From NCBI GenBank assembly GCA_004794655.1, contig SMMW01000617.1:15107501-15171500 (forward strand): a stretch of 64,000 nt of DNA, read 5' to 3'. The stretch is from Marisa cornuarietis (taxonomy: Eukaryota; Mollusca; Gastropoda; Architaenioglossa; Ampullariidae). The notes below the pieces were generated by a model. That model was not told where the DNA came from. It saw nothing but the letters and a program-made list of their open reading frames with translations, and did no database searches. Below, piece after piece: positions 1 to 10,640 of this stretch; the first letter of the stretch is position 1, and the number at the start of each line of letters is the position of its first letter. The translations under genes and the position numbers were made by a program.

Positions 1-330
1 TTACTTTGATCCTGGACAGCTAGATCGCCCGGATGTTGACCCCTGAGATAAGGAGCGCTGAGACGCTCGAAGAGTTGGGTCTTAGCAGTCACCTGAGATG
101 CCGAAGACTTGAAGCTTGTAAAAGTTTACAGCAGTGCAATCCGTCCCGCGACCATGGGACTTCACTCCCGTGGCCTCCCGTAGACAAGGGTCTTGGATAC
201 CTCACTGCTTTGTGTTCTCATGTACCCATGCCTTCAGCGATCTGGCTCAGACAATAAACCGTTAAACCCAGTGTTTGTGCCTGAAGTTTTTCTCTTTTGT
301 GCGGAGTGTTTCTAGACGTGAGAGATGCCG
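1..330 (+). other. left-edge sequence with an AATAAA signal
   Basis: This segment is less AT-rich than what follows. A 74-codon open stretch (33-257) ends at a TAA that overlaps an AATAAA at 253-258. It could be the 3' end of a transcript or repeat entering from outside the window, but it has no recognisable motif and no visible splice context. I make no functional call. Confidence 0.2.
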
Positions 331-1103
331 TACGTAAGTACGTTGTTTACAAACAAAAGTACACGCAAATAAATACCTGAATACGAACATTCTTACACAC
401 AGATCCATGTACGTACGTACATAAAAACATAACATAATAATGAAGTAAGGCTGCCACCATCAAGACATTGTCCTCCCGACTGATGCAAATTGTAAAATCA
501 CAGTTGCCAAAGTTTGAACAAATGTCATCATGCAAAGAATTATATTAAGAGTTATGTTATTTACTCTAAAAGGGTCGTGAAAACGCTGATATAACAAACA
601 AGATTAAACGTTTAGATACTTAGTCCATTAGAGATGTACGTTGCAGATTTTTAAAGTTTCTTAGACAATTCGTTGGGGGAGACCAGCACGAAATTACAAA
701 GATTAGGTAAAGGTACTTTCTTCTGCACATCTTTAACCTACAAGATGTAAAGGGAAGTTCACCCCATACAAGGCCCAGTGTCAAAAGAATCATAAAAATA
801 TGTAACTGACAAATAAAAGAATGCAGAAAAGTTGAAATATTAAATAAAGGGATTTATTTAGAATAGAGAACAAAATGAGGCTTTTTAATAAACAGTTTTT
901 TAGAAGTTCTAAGCAGCTACGTTATACATAATGTTTGTAGTTTTCCAACCAATGGTAGATCATTGTCTTGGTAACATGAAGAATCTAAATTAGTAATTCA
1001 TAATTCAAGGTGTTGTCGTGGGGCCATGTATGAGATGAATTTTCCCTCTTGGTGCCACACATATGATCCTGCTGAAGAGACATATAGGTTAGCTTATACT
1101 CAC
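331..1103. other. AT-rich sequence, nothing recognised
   Basis: Both strands were read and showed no convincing exon, repeat unit or RNA gene. The longest open stretch (minus strand, 347-535) is short and has no recognisable motif. Confidence 0.5.
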
Positions 1104-1141
1104 CTCAAAGGAATATAGTAGCAGGGGCTGACTGCAGTCTT
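1104..1141 (-). other. candidate 38-nt internal exon
   Basis: On the minus strand an acceptor with a T/C-rich lead-in (ending GCTGCATTCAG) comes before 38 nt that end at a good donor, GAG|GTGAGTA. One reading is KTAVSPCYYIPL and another frame is also open. The segment is too short for coding statistics, so the call rests only on the splice signals. A chance match is quite possible. Confidence 0.2.
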
Positions 1142-1864
1142 CTGAATGCAGCGAATAAAGATCTTATGTCAGAAGATTTAGTACAACATTTGGTAATTTA
1201 TAACTTTACTTTGTTAATTGATTTCTTATTTTTAAAGATTATAGTTATGTAAAAGATGCTTGCAAACCACTGAAATAATTTTATTGTTTTAATTTATTGA
1301 TCTACATAATATTAACATTCTAACTGTATTATCGCCGCAAAAACATGAATTTTTATCATTAACAAAAATAAAAAGCGGATTGAAACATGCGAAGAAAAAA
1401 TTAAGGAAGATATTTTTTCTTTTACCTTTACATGAAAGACAACTCTATGCACTTCACATACAGATTCAGCATTTCATGATACGTGTTAACGTGACAGATA
1501 ATTGAAACTTTGAAATACAAACTCAGAAATCCCAGGACGAACAAAACTGGACTCCACGCGTTATAACAGGCAGACACGTCAAATGTTTCTGATTAATGTA
1601 TAAATGAATGAGTCGGGAAACAATCCACCAATCACAAACAATCAGGAAAGCAAACTCGGTTTTATTGTTCCCCAGTGTAAGCTTATGTCAACGAAAGATC
1701 GCGGAAAAAAATTTAAAAAAAGCAATAGATAAGACTACACAGCAGATTTCTGTTTGTAAGCTTGCTCAGTGGGATTCACAAAATCAATGTAATATGTTTT
1801 TTGTTTTTTCTTTCTCCTTTATTTCCATTCCACCCCTCCAAAACATGAACTTGTTCTCACATCG

Positions 1865-1865
<1 letters not shown>

Positions 1866-1936
<71 letters not shown>
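1866..1936. repeat. (CA)n microsatellite, about 71 bp
   Basis: Uninterrupted CA dinucleotides. Long Thr/His frames (plus strand) and Val/Cys frames (minus strand) across it are artefacts of the repeat. Confidence 0.98.
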
Positions 1937-1939
<3 letters not shown>

Positions 1940-2278
1940 ATGCGTGTTTCTCACGCACGAATATCAGTATAAACAGAAGAAGAAGCTGTTTAACAGTAAA
2001 CATGGCAACCAAGGAGTCGGCTGTTTTTTTATTTCTAAAATCTAAGAACATTCTGACAGTGTGACAATCTTAGGAACTCGGAATAAAACATGGGGTGAAA
2101 ACGTGATAGTCGATAGTTTGGTCGTTCGATCAGTGATCGCCATTGTCATCAGATGTCCATAATCGACGTTCATTTAATGCGAAGGTCAAGTTTCAACTAG
2201 TTTCTTTAACTTTATTGTGAACGTCAGCAAACGACATTCTACAACGAATTTTTTCCCACAAAGACACATTTATGACTT

Positions 2279-2351
2279 TTAATTGATACCTTGACCTCCC
2301 AGTTCTTTGACGGCCATGTGGTAGTACAGGTAAGATCCCTCATGGTACCTT
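2279..2351 (-). CDS. candidate terminal coding exon
   Basis: The minus strand reads RYHEGSYLYYHMAVKELGGQ then GIN and a TAA stop (2279-2281). The segment is codon-like, while the sequence after the stop is AT-rich. Beginning the exon after the AAG acceptor at 2352-2353 leaves one leading base. That phase fits the two trailing bases of the candidate first exon at 2653-2753 upstream on the same strand, giving a two-exon frame of under 60 residues with an intron of about 300 bp. A CAG acceptor slightly further upstream would instead create a stop, which weakens the model. I do not recognise the family. It could also be the last exon of a longer gene. Confidence 0.3.
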
Positions 2352-2652
2352 CTTAACTGTTAAGCACCCACGCACACACACGCACAAACAGAAATCTAAG
2401 AAAATCTTCTTTCATCAAAAGGCCAGAACAAATGTCGTCAGTCTACAGTCTATTCCAAGACAGAAAAAGGATTAGAATGCAAGACAGCAGACGGATGAAT
2501 GAATCAAGACAAGAGTCGCAGGCGTCATTGCCTCGCCCATCGATAAGATTATTTACTACTCTTTGTACGCCGTCTGTGAAGGCCCTTGCACGCTTTTTGT
2601 ATGCAGCAGGCGCCACCTGGAATGGTTCGTCTGCTCCCTGAATCTCTCTTAC

Positions 2653-2753
2653 CGTGGCTGTACGAGGCCGGAGATATTGTTCGACTGGTGCCATATTGCT
2701 GACAAGACGACCGAATCGCAGTCGGAGAGCTGAATGGTGACAATGGCAGACAT
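2653..2753 (-). CDS. candidate first coding exon next to NRF1-type sites
   Basis: The minus strand has ATG at 2753-2751 after an A-rich leader and reads MSAIVTIQLSDCDSVV and on to VQPR. It then meets a strong donor, CACG|GTAAGAG (GT at 2652-2651). Without splicing, a stop follows at once. Two palindromic NRF1-like motifs lie 110-150 bp upstream, a common distance for promoters of housekeeping genes. A second ATG in another frame (2694) also runs into this donor. The start resembles tubulin-type N-termini only loosely, too weakly to name it. Confidence 0.3.
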
Positions 2754-2866
2754 TTTTTCTCCTCTTTGTACGTGACTTAGATTTTTATGAGTTATACCGA
2801 AGAGGGTTTTTTTTTCATCTTCACTTTTGTAGAAGGTAAAAAAAAAAAAAAAAACCAAAAAAACCG

Positions 2867-2902
2867 GCGCATGCGCATACAAACCCCACCAAGCGCATGC
2901 GT
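2867..2902. promoter_or_regulatory. two NRF1-like sites, possible core promoter
   Basis: GCGCATGCGC at 2867-2876 and GCGCATGCGT at 2893-2902 match the palindromic NRF1 consensus (YGCGCAYGCGCR) fully or nearly, about 26 bp apart in otherwise AT-rich sequence. A 17-nt A run (2838-2854) lies between them and the candidate minus-strand start at 2753. The motif is palindromic and gives no direction. The promoter role is inferred from the pairing and position. Confidence 0.35.
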
Positions 2903-3429
2903 ACATGATAAGGGAGACAACCTGGGTAACAGCATTACGAGGCTTACAACGTTTCCAGACGACAACATAAGTGACGCTTCGGTGCCTTGAGCAGGGCGTG
3001 TTTAGTTGTCGTCGGTCAGTGAGCGACATCAAGCACTCTTAACAACTGGCGGTGAAGTCAGGGTTGGTAGAAACAACAGTGCGAGTCGCTCTGCGGTTGT
3101 TTTCCCTTTTTATCAAGGAGAGCACCCGTGGGCGTGGGTCAGGACTTTTTGTGATTTTTCTTTCTTGAGAGTGCGCAGATTTGCAGGCGCATTCCTGCGT
3201 GCGTGCGTATGTGTGCGCGTGCGTGCGTGATTTTCTAAGCGCACGTGAGTGTATGCAAGCACGTTTGCGCGCGCGAACGAGAACTAGTGTTATGCGAAAT
3301 CTGTTTTTCAAGCGAAACTCTGGTACTCCATTTTTACTACTAGCATCCTGAATTGGGACTAGATTTTTCCTGTGGCACGCTGGGGCTTCACACGTCTTCA
3401 CGCACTGGCGGTAAAGCTACCTCATTGGT

Positions 3430-4421
3430 AACTATGAGCCAGTAGCCAATGTCTGTCATCTAACTTTAGATAACTCTTAAATGAACGCAGATAACCTTTA
3501 GTTTTATGTCTTGCACTGGATTCACAGCTGGCTGCCATTTCAGTTGCTCTCTGGGGCTAAGGCAATGGATCAGAGGACTTGTACCAGATAGTTCCTGTAC
3601 ATGACTACAGCCCCTACAGCTTTTGTTAAAAGAGTTCTACTACCATATTTCCAAATCTTTGCGGGAATCACTCCAAAATTAAAATCGATGCACATTACAA
3701 ACTGTTCTGCTCGGCAGAAAGATTGTTAAAACAATTATTAAAAGATCTCAACAAAACTTGAAAAGATTTGTTAGCTGGCTGAAGACACTTAAGACACTGT
3801 AACTTTTATTTTTTAGCGATGTTCTAAATGTGTTGCCTTGTAACATGTCTGGTCACTCAGAGAAGATCAATTACAAAGAAGAGAGAAAATGCACAGCAGT
3901 AGGATGCTCGAAAATATGCAAAAAGATTTACCAAGGAATCAAAATTATTACTCATTTCAGGCTGTAAGGTGGAGTACAACTCAGCCAGGGAGAAAAAAAA
4001 GGATGAATAAATTTTTCCCAAAGAGGTGATTTAGGCACGACTATAGCATAAACAGACATTTTTCTTGGTGAGACGGTTACTGATGGATTACTATGGCTGC
4101 TCACAGTTCTCATGAAAAAATTCCAATATCGATCTTAACAAGAGATGACTGACTACCTCTCAAGTTTGTGTGAGCAGGAGTTTTTCTTCTATTTTTGTTG
4201 TGGACGCACGATCTTAGGTACAGATACGTGCATATCGGCACACGAATAATTCACAGACTGTAAAACAACATTTACTTCGCAGCTGATGAGAAAGATTTAA
4301 ATCAACAGCATATATAGACAAAAAAAGAAAGAAAACTTTTTGATCACACGAAACAAGCCATGTTGTCGATTCTGGCGCCAGAGTCAAGATCCTAGACTAA
4401 TAGGCTAAGAAGTGTAGTCGA
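3430..4421. other. AT-rich sequence, nothing recognised
   Basis: No coding-like stretch, repeat unit or RNA gene was seen on either strand. GT/GC-rich low-complexity sequence just upstream (about 3197-3275) is the only local irregularity. Confidence 0.5.
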
Positions 4422-4479
4422 CCCCCCCCCAAAAAAAAAAAAAACAACAAAAAACAAAAAAACAAAACAAAACAAAAAC
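4422..4479. repeat. C9/A14 homopolymers followed by (CAAAA)-like tract
   Basis: Nine C residues run directly into fourteen A residues and then an irregular CAAAA/CAAAAA series. It may be the tail of an old retroposon, but no recognisable body lies on either side. Confidence 0.8.
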
Positions 4480-4580
4480 GGGTGGCGTTGACTTCATGAT
4501 TATGGCGGCATGTTCGCGTCAAGAATGGCAAGGTCCTGCACAGGAAAGGCAAGGAGGTCATCAGTTGCGCGATTGCCCCT

Positions 4581-4702
4581 TCAGTGACGCGAGGTGAAGA
4601 CAGGGCAGCCAGGCGCCAGGAGACCTGCAGGGTCGGCCATGAGGCCCGACGACACTGGCGTGAGGGACGCCATGCTGCCTTGCTGAGAAATTAGTTCTGC
4701 GC
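4581..4702 (-). CDS. candidate terminal coding exon, GC-rich
   Basis: On the minus strand a long pyrimidine tract and TTTTGGCAG acceptor (AG at 4704-4703) open a frame reading AELISQQGSMASLTP and ending ...CPVFTSRH with TGA at 4583-4581. Third codon positions are strongly G/C, unlike the surrounding AT-rich DNA, and the small, Pro/Ser/Gly-rich composition suits a disordered C-terminal tail. An internal ATG (4673) has a good Kozak context, so it could instead be a start. No upstream partner exon was identified with confidence, and no family is recognised. Confidence 0.35.
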
Positions 4703-4994
4703 CTGCCAAAAGAAAGGAGGGAGGCAATTGCGTGATCCTCCCCAGCCCCCCCACCCCCCGTAAGAGATTAGCGCTGCTGTAAGCTTGCCTGTTGATTGCT
4801 AATAATAGCGCCATGCGCCACGAGGACGTGGTGGAAAGGTCTCTGGGCGGAGATTACACCCGCAGTTCCTTTGCTGGTCTCATAAAAATATTGCTTGGAG
4901 ACGCGCCTAAACATGAAAGGATGATAATTGGTTAAAGATGATTAACACATGTTTATTCGTGCATGCTTGGGTATGATCTGATAAAACATGAGTT

Positions 4995-5165
4995 TACACA
5001 TGATAAATATATGTGCATCATCATCATCTAACGCCTTTCCCAGGAGACACCAAAGTCGACGTATATCCAGATATGAGACATAAAAACAAAAACAGTGCAA
5101 TCCATTCCAGCCAGTTCGGCAAAGGGACATCGCTCTCGATATTTCATTTCGTATGCGGGACAATC
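4995..5165 (+). repeat. dispersed repeat family R, copy 1
   Basis: A short (ATC)n run leads into sequence whose core (about 5106-5140, containing AGCCAGTTCGGCAAAGGGAC) recurs at about 45070-45105 with a few changes. The A-rich stretch before the core also matches in outline. Two copies 40 kb apart in the same orientation, each near a short trinucleotide run, indicate a dispersed element rather than a gene. I cannot name the family. Confidence 0.5.
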
Positions 5166-5684
5166 AATCGTATGTAAATCCATGAACATCCTGTGTGTAT
5201 GGATGATAAACCTGTATTTGCACATAATGAGTGCATATTTATTGATGATAAACGTTTGTTAAGACACGTTGTTTCTGTGTCAACACAAGTTTAAATCAAA
5301 GGAAAGATGGACAGGGTTTGAAAAATAAAGACTACAAGCGCTAAGCCCTTGTGTTGTTGCTGGACCACTCCTCAAAAATCGTATGAACCTGACAGACAGA
5401 ATTCGAGTCTGAATTTTATTAAGTAGATTGTCGGTAAAGTGCGAGTGGTCATAAAGAATAGAAGATAGAAACAACACGAACACTGGGAAAAACATATTAC
5501 TGTGCGATATCCAGAGCCATAAACTGAAATATGATTTACAAATATGTGCGTTACAAGCACGGAGAATAAATTTCCCCACTCACCCGTCCTACGAAAAATA
5601 CTTAACAAATATATAAATAAATAAAACATTACCTGCATTGAGCAATTCTGGGCTCTATTGAGAAACGCGGGTCGTTATAGAAAT

Positions 5685-5791
5685 AGTGCGTGTGTGTGTA
5701 TGTGTGTGTGTGGGGGGGGTGAGAGAGAGAAGAGAGTGAGAAAGAGAGAGAAAGGCTGTACGTGTCCGTGCATGTGTGTCTATGAGTGTTT

Positions 5792-5828
<37 letters not shown>

Positions 5829-5840
5829 ATGCGTGCGTGC
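5685..5840. repeat. compound TG / G9 / GA / TG simple sequence
   Basis: A TG run, nine Gs, GA-rich sequence and a second TG run (about 5795-5827) follow each other. Frames here are Cys/Val or Arg/Glu artefacts. The sequence on to 6310 shows nothing I can identify. Confidence 0.9.
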
Positions 5841-6310
5841 ATTTCCCTGCCGAAGTCTGTCGTGCGTATCACGCCATTGTCAGTAATGGCTTGATGATCG
5901 TAATTAGACTTCTGGCAACAAAGCAGCAGCACGAGAAGAGGAGAGAACGAAAAGGGGCAGATTACAGGAAACACAAAAATGAACGAGGGAAGCAGAAAAG
6001 GCAGAGAGGCGTTCAGCCTGTTTGCCTGGTCAGTGATCCATAAACAGAAGGAGGCCAGCTATGTTAAATGAAGATGGTAAAAATTGTGATTGTGATGGAG
6101 CTACAGAAGTTAAAAAGGACTGTGCTTGAACAAAATTTTAAAAAAAATCAGGAAATTCTGCTTAGTTAAGTAAACTGGAAGAATTTGCTTCTTGAATAAA
6201 TAAAAATGACGCAACGTTTTAAATGAATAATAAATAAATTATTTTATAATAAGTAAATATTACAAATCTTGAGGTGACCAGACGATATGCTTTCCGAGCA
6301 AGATGGAATC

Positions 6311-6688
6311 TGTTACGTAACCAATCTTGTTGTTACTGGCTCGTTGAGTTCAGAGATCTGGCTGTGTCAACTTCCAAAGGGAACACAGAAGGTTTCGTTG
6401 TCCAAACTATAAATAAGTCTTTTATTCCAGACTGAGTAATACTAAACAAAAAATACACTAAAACCTAAACACTAACGGCGACACAATACTCTAACCTACT
6501 CCTTCCTCTCTCTCCTTCAACGATCACACTAACGTTACCCATGCGTTCTCTTTCTCGAACCTTTCTGACATCACCCGCTTGCGTCATTCATCCAGACTTG
6601 CGTCATTCACCGAGGCTCACGTCATTCACACTTGCTCACGCGCTCGCTAGGATTGACATAGACCCATTAAAACATTTCATTCGTAACA
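6311..6688 (+). mobile_element. solo LTR (378 bp) with 5-bp target duplication
   Basis: The segment begins TGTTACG and ends CGTAACA, perfect 7-bp inverted termini of the TG...CA type. It is flanked on both sides by GAATC (6306-6310 and 6689-6693), a 5-bp duplication typical of LTR retrotransposon integration. Inside is a TATA-like AACTATAAATAAGTC near 6405, which may act in initiation or polyadenylation. No primer-binding site, polypurine tract or gag/pol lies beside it, so it is a solo LTR left by recombination. A partial copy in reverse orientation lies at 13440-13692. Terminal sequence and duplication length fit Ty3/gypsy-type elements, but that assignment is inference. Confidence 0.85.
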
Positions 6689-6755
6689 GAATCTTTATGC
6701 CTTTACACACACACGCAAACACGTACAGATGCAGATGAACGCGACTACCTGTACC

Positions 6756-6805
6756 TGACACACGGTAAACGCTTGAGCGACTACACCAGCCCACTTATTA
6801 CTATG

Positions 6806-6863
<58 letters not shown>

Positions 6864-7049
6864 TGCGCGCGCGCACATTCACAATTTACACTCGTCTTTA
6901 TGCTCACTTACTCCCTCACTCGCTCACTCACACAAATTACACCCGACTTTACGCTCTCTCTCACATGAACATGAGTACGTACTGACACATAGTAAATGCA
7001 GTTGCGAGCACACAAGCACACATGCAGAAATTACACACACACACGCACA

Positions 7050-7082
<33 letters not shown>

Positions 7083-7190
7083 ACGAGTATCTACTTATTG
7101 ACACATAGTAAATGATTTTGCGACGAGACTAGCACATTTATGCAGAAATGAAACACACACACACACACACACACACGCGCGCGCACACTC
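6756..7190 (+). repeat. tandem array of three units with CA/CG tracts
   Basis: Three related units start TGACACAYRGTAAAYG at about 6756, 6983 and 7099. Units two and three also share GCAGAAAT followed by (CA)n running into (CG)n. The units are about 227, 116 and 90 bp; the first is longer because its CA run is long and extra sequence is inserted. The alternating CA/CG blocks (such as 7067-7080) are strong candidates for left-handed DNA. A (GAAA)n run at 7257-7281 follows. Confidence 0.8.
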
Positions 7191-7687
7191 ATCCTGTAGA
7201 CAAAAGTTGCATGAGTCGCCGCTTATTAAACTTCACGTTTATCAATCCAGTCTGTTAAGGAAAGAAAGAAAGAAAGAAAGAGTAATTACCTGGAAAACGA
7301 CAGCCGAGGAGGCAAAGAACCTACCTGTGGACTAACTGGGATCAGCTGTGTTGGCACATGAAGATTTAGGTGCGATAAAAGTACGCAGAATATTAACAAG
7401 GGAGAATAATGAAAGCAGAAGGAAATACAAGCACTTAAAGAAATAAGATTTCTCTTCCTGGGACTCAGAAGAAGAAACTGCAAATCATGCAGCAAGACAA
7501 GGAAAGCGAAACGGAAAATAGGATAAAAAGAAGGCGCTCTAAATGGCTTCTGAAAATTACAGATCAGCTGAAGAAGGTAAACTGGACCGTTTGGAGGCAA
7601 GAAGATGAATAAAAGATAGCATCCACTTCTTAGTTCTTTATCGGCTTAGCTCATGTTTGCCATGGGGTTTGCCCTTTGCCGAAATTT

Positions 7688-7782
7688 ATGTTTCTTGCAT
7701 GCTTGGCTGTCGGTTCGTTTGTAATATTTCTCGTGCAGTGCATAGAGTTTGCCTCCACAAGGAGAAATGCGCTTCATAGTTC

Positions 7783-7813
<31 letters not shown>

Positions 7814-7861
7814 AACGACGACGACGACGATGATGATGATGGTTACAAATATTCTGAGTAA
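7688..7861 (+). CDS. possible short secreted Asp-rich peptide
   Basis: From ATG at 7688 the frame reads MFLACLAVGSFVIFLVQCIE, a good signal peptide or membrane anchor. It continues to a tail of about 18 aspartates interrupted by one asparagine, then GYKYSE and TAA: 57 codons in all. Acidic Asp-rich secreted proteins occur among mollusc shell matrix proteins, which makes the arrangement suggestive. Against it, the poly-Asp is exactly a (GAC)n(GAT)n microsatellite (7783-7841), and no promoter or splice signal is obvious. Chance joining of an open frame to a trinucleotide repeat remains likely. Confidence 0.2.
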
Positions 7862-8100
7862 AATACGAATATTCGTCTCGTTCAGTATCCCTAGATGATC
7901 ATAATTAAGGGTTGACCACTACTTGTCATACGTAATGTCTAGATTCACGACAGGCCCGGGATGATTACTCAGATTTGCTGTTTGTTGCTTGTTTAATTGA
8001 ATGTTACCGTTTCAGTTAAAACAAAGGAGATGATTGACTTTTTTGTGCCAATGTGATTGTATTTGCTATAAGCCTTTATGAGCTTTTTTTTATATGTTAT

Positions 8101-8290
8101 AAACTTTCTTGACTTCTGTCTCTGTGATAAACCGTCTTGTGCCGTGCTCTTGTGAACTTTGAATTCTGTATCAGTCTGTTAATAAACTACTTTAGTTTTG
8201 TTCTCGTTTCAAAAGCTTTCTTGAGTCTTTTGTCTGTTTAGAAGCCATCTTGAGTTTTGTGTTTTTTCAGCAACACTGCGTTGAGTGAGA
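8101..8290 (+). repeat. degenerate ~28-30-bp minisatellite, 6-7 units
   Basis: Successive stretches beginning near 8101, 8129, 8159, 8184, 8212, 8240 and 8271 follow a pattern like AAGCYNTCTTGAGTTTTGT plus a T-rich spacer. The units are strongly diverged, so the array is old. Confidence 0.55.
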
Positions 8291-8484
8291 TTTCCTAATG
8301 TAATAATTTATATTTACATGATTCTCCATTTCTTGCTTATTACGTATTATGTCTACGAAAATTTAGTTGTCTTCCAGTGAATTCATGTTAAGAAGAAATA
8401 AGGAATAAAAAATAGTAATGATGACTGGGTTGACATGACGACAGTGCAGACAGTGTTCTCTGTTTGGTACTACCATAGAAGATG

Positions 8485-8600
8485 TCTTTTCCACCCCTCT
8501 CTCCCCCTCTCTCTTACCTTTTCGCTCTCTTTTTCTCTGTCCTTATATTTATCTCTCCATACCTCTCTTCCTCCTTCTCTTTCTCTCTTTGACTTCCTAC
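8485..8600 (+). repeat. CT-rich tract 5' of a LINE fragment
   Basis: A pyrimidine-rich, mostly TCTC tract ends where LINE homology begins. The 3' end of the same LINE runs into a second CT tract (10251-10640). Confidence 0.9.
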
Positions 8601-8602
8601 AG

Positions 8603-10250
8603 GGGCTTAAACAGGGCTGTGTCCTCATCCCAACAATTTTCTTAATCTTTATAAACTCACTAGCTCAGGACATACTGTATAGCGGTAAACACGCGATCTC
8701 CTCATCTCCGCATCAAATAGAACCTTTTCTCCTGCTGTTTGCAGATGACTCTTCTTGCAATTGTCTATGGTCAACAAAATAAATTAAGCACTCTGTATCG
8801 GGCAGCCGAGCAAATTTGTCTAAAGGTCAATTTAGATAAAACGAAACTAGTTGTTTGGTAAAGGTCACCTAGCAGCCAGAGAACAGTGGCTATATGTGAA
8901 GAATAAACTGGTAGTAGTTAATACATACACATACCTGGGGTTGGAATTCTCTACCCTGATTAGTGTAAATAATGCTGTAAGTGATTTAGTGATAAGAGGT
9001 AAACGAGGGACCATTGAAATACTCAACATAATAAATACGTTGGAAAGCAATTCTGCAGGAGTATTTTTCAAGCTGTTTGATTTGCAGATCCTACCTACAT
9101 TGCTGTAATCCTCGGAAGTATGGGGACTAAACAGTGTAGCGACAGTAGCAAGAGTCCATCTTTTTTGCATGTAAAAGGTCCCCGGGTGTTTCAGTGAAAG
9201 CATCAAACAGTCTTGTGTTTGGAGAGATAGGTAGTCTCTCCCTATATATTGTCTCTGCTAATAAAACTATTAAATACTGGTTGCACCTGCTGAAACTCCC
9301 AGATGTTCGGTAGTCCAAAAAAAGAATATGCTGTATCTGCTACATACTCGGGGGCGTGACAACTGGGTATCAAAAATAAGTTAGGATGCTATTTTCTTTG
9401 GTTTAGGGCTATGTGTGTTTCCCAAAGCTGGAAATGAGAAACTGTTTTTAAAGAAACGTAGAGATAGGTTAAGGGATATTTATTGCCAGGAATGGTATGG
9501 TGGTCTGCAGAATATCTCTCATTCTAACATGTATGGTAGTTTCAAAAGCTGTATCGAACGAAAAAAACTTACTGATATCCTAAACAAGAGTAGCATTCGA
9601 AGGGCGTACACACGTTTTAGAGTAGGAGTATTAAACATTAATAGCCACAGGAACCGTTTTGCACAATCTCCAGTAACTCACCATTGTCCCTTCTGTCAAT
9701 AGTAAATGACAGAGGATGAAATACATGTGTTATGCAAATGTCCTGTTTAGCCAAATCTAAGAGATAAATGTTGTAAGATATTGAAGGAAGGACCTTATGT
9801 TTTCAAGCAGTTTTATATAGTAGCATCGATGAGTCGTTAAGACAGTGTGTACGTTTTATATTCTTGATGATTGGAAAACATCGTTCAGCAATAAATTGTT
9901 AAGATGTGTGATAATTGACCAAAAGAAAATGTGGGGTTGAAGGGTGTTGGTGTGTGAAGATGTGGAGGTGAATGTGTGTATAAGGAAGGCAGAAATAGAG
10001 TGCTAGGTCAGGTTGGGTATAGGGGTGGTGGTGGTGGGAGGGAGGTGAAAGGTATTATTCGGATGTGGAAGTGGGTGTGCAACTTTAAAACCCTTTCTTG
10101 TATGTTTTTGCTGTAAAAATATATGTGTATATTAGTGTGTGAGAATACAGGTGAATTGTGAATGAAAATTATATAGATTTGGGTTTGCAGCCATATGTGA
10201 GTAGGTTCTCGAACCCTCGCTGGAGCCAATGTGCTTAAAGCAATAAAAAT
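8603..10250 (+). mobile_element. decayed non-LTR retrotransposon (RT and C-terminal part)
   Basis: The translation starts inside a reverse transcriptase with GLKQGCVLIPTIFLIFINS and reaches the catalytic FADD motif (about 8735-8746). It then needs a frameshift to continue through AAEQICLKVNLDKTK, and another to enter AAREQWLYVKNKLVVVNTYT and YLGLEF (8860-8950). The distal part follows in shifted frames and ends in a Cys/His cluster, CPFC...HVLCKCP (about 9685-9745), typical of the C-terminus of many LINEs. Stops at about 9106 and 9700 and several frameshifts make it dead. The region 5' of the RT core, including any endonuclease, is missing. A 3' UTR of about 400 bp ends with AATAAA (10242-10247) just before the CT tract. 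Confidence 0.85.
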
Positions 10251-10640
10251 ATCTCTGTCTCTTCCTCTCTCCCCCTCTATCTTTCTCTCTCTTCTCCTTT
10301 CTCTTTTTTCTTTCTCGCCATCTCTTTCTTTCTCTCTCCTCTTTTTCTTCCTCTCTGTCCCTCTCTTTCTATCTCTACCTTTGTATTTTTCTGTCTTTCC
10401 CAATTGCACTCTCCCCTCTCTCCGTCTCTCTTTCTTTCTCTCTCCCTCTCTCTCTCCCTCCCTCTATTACTCCCTTTGTCTCCATCCCTCTCTTCTTTCT
10501 TTATATCTCCTCCTCTCACCTTTTCTCCCTGTCTCTTTCTCCCTCTCTCTGTATCTCTCTCCCCTTCTCTCTTTCTCTCTGCATTTTCTCCCTGTCTCTT
10601 TTTTACCTCCGTCTCCATCTTTCTTTCTCTCTCTTTTTGG
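10251..10640 (+). repeat. long CT-rich (polypyrimidine) tract
   Basis: About 390 bp of nearly pure pyrimidine on the plus strand with changing TCTC/CCCT/TTTC phases. It starts immediately at the LINE 3' end. Long Ser/Leu/Phe (plus) and Arg/Glu (minus) frames over it are artefacts. Confidence 0.95.
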
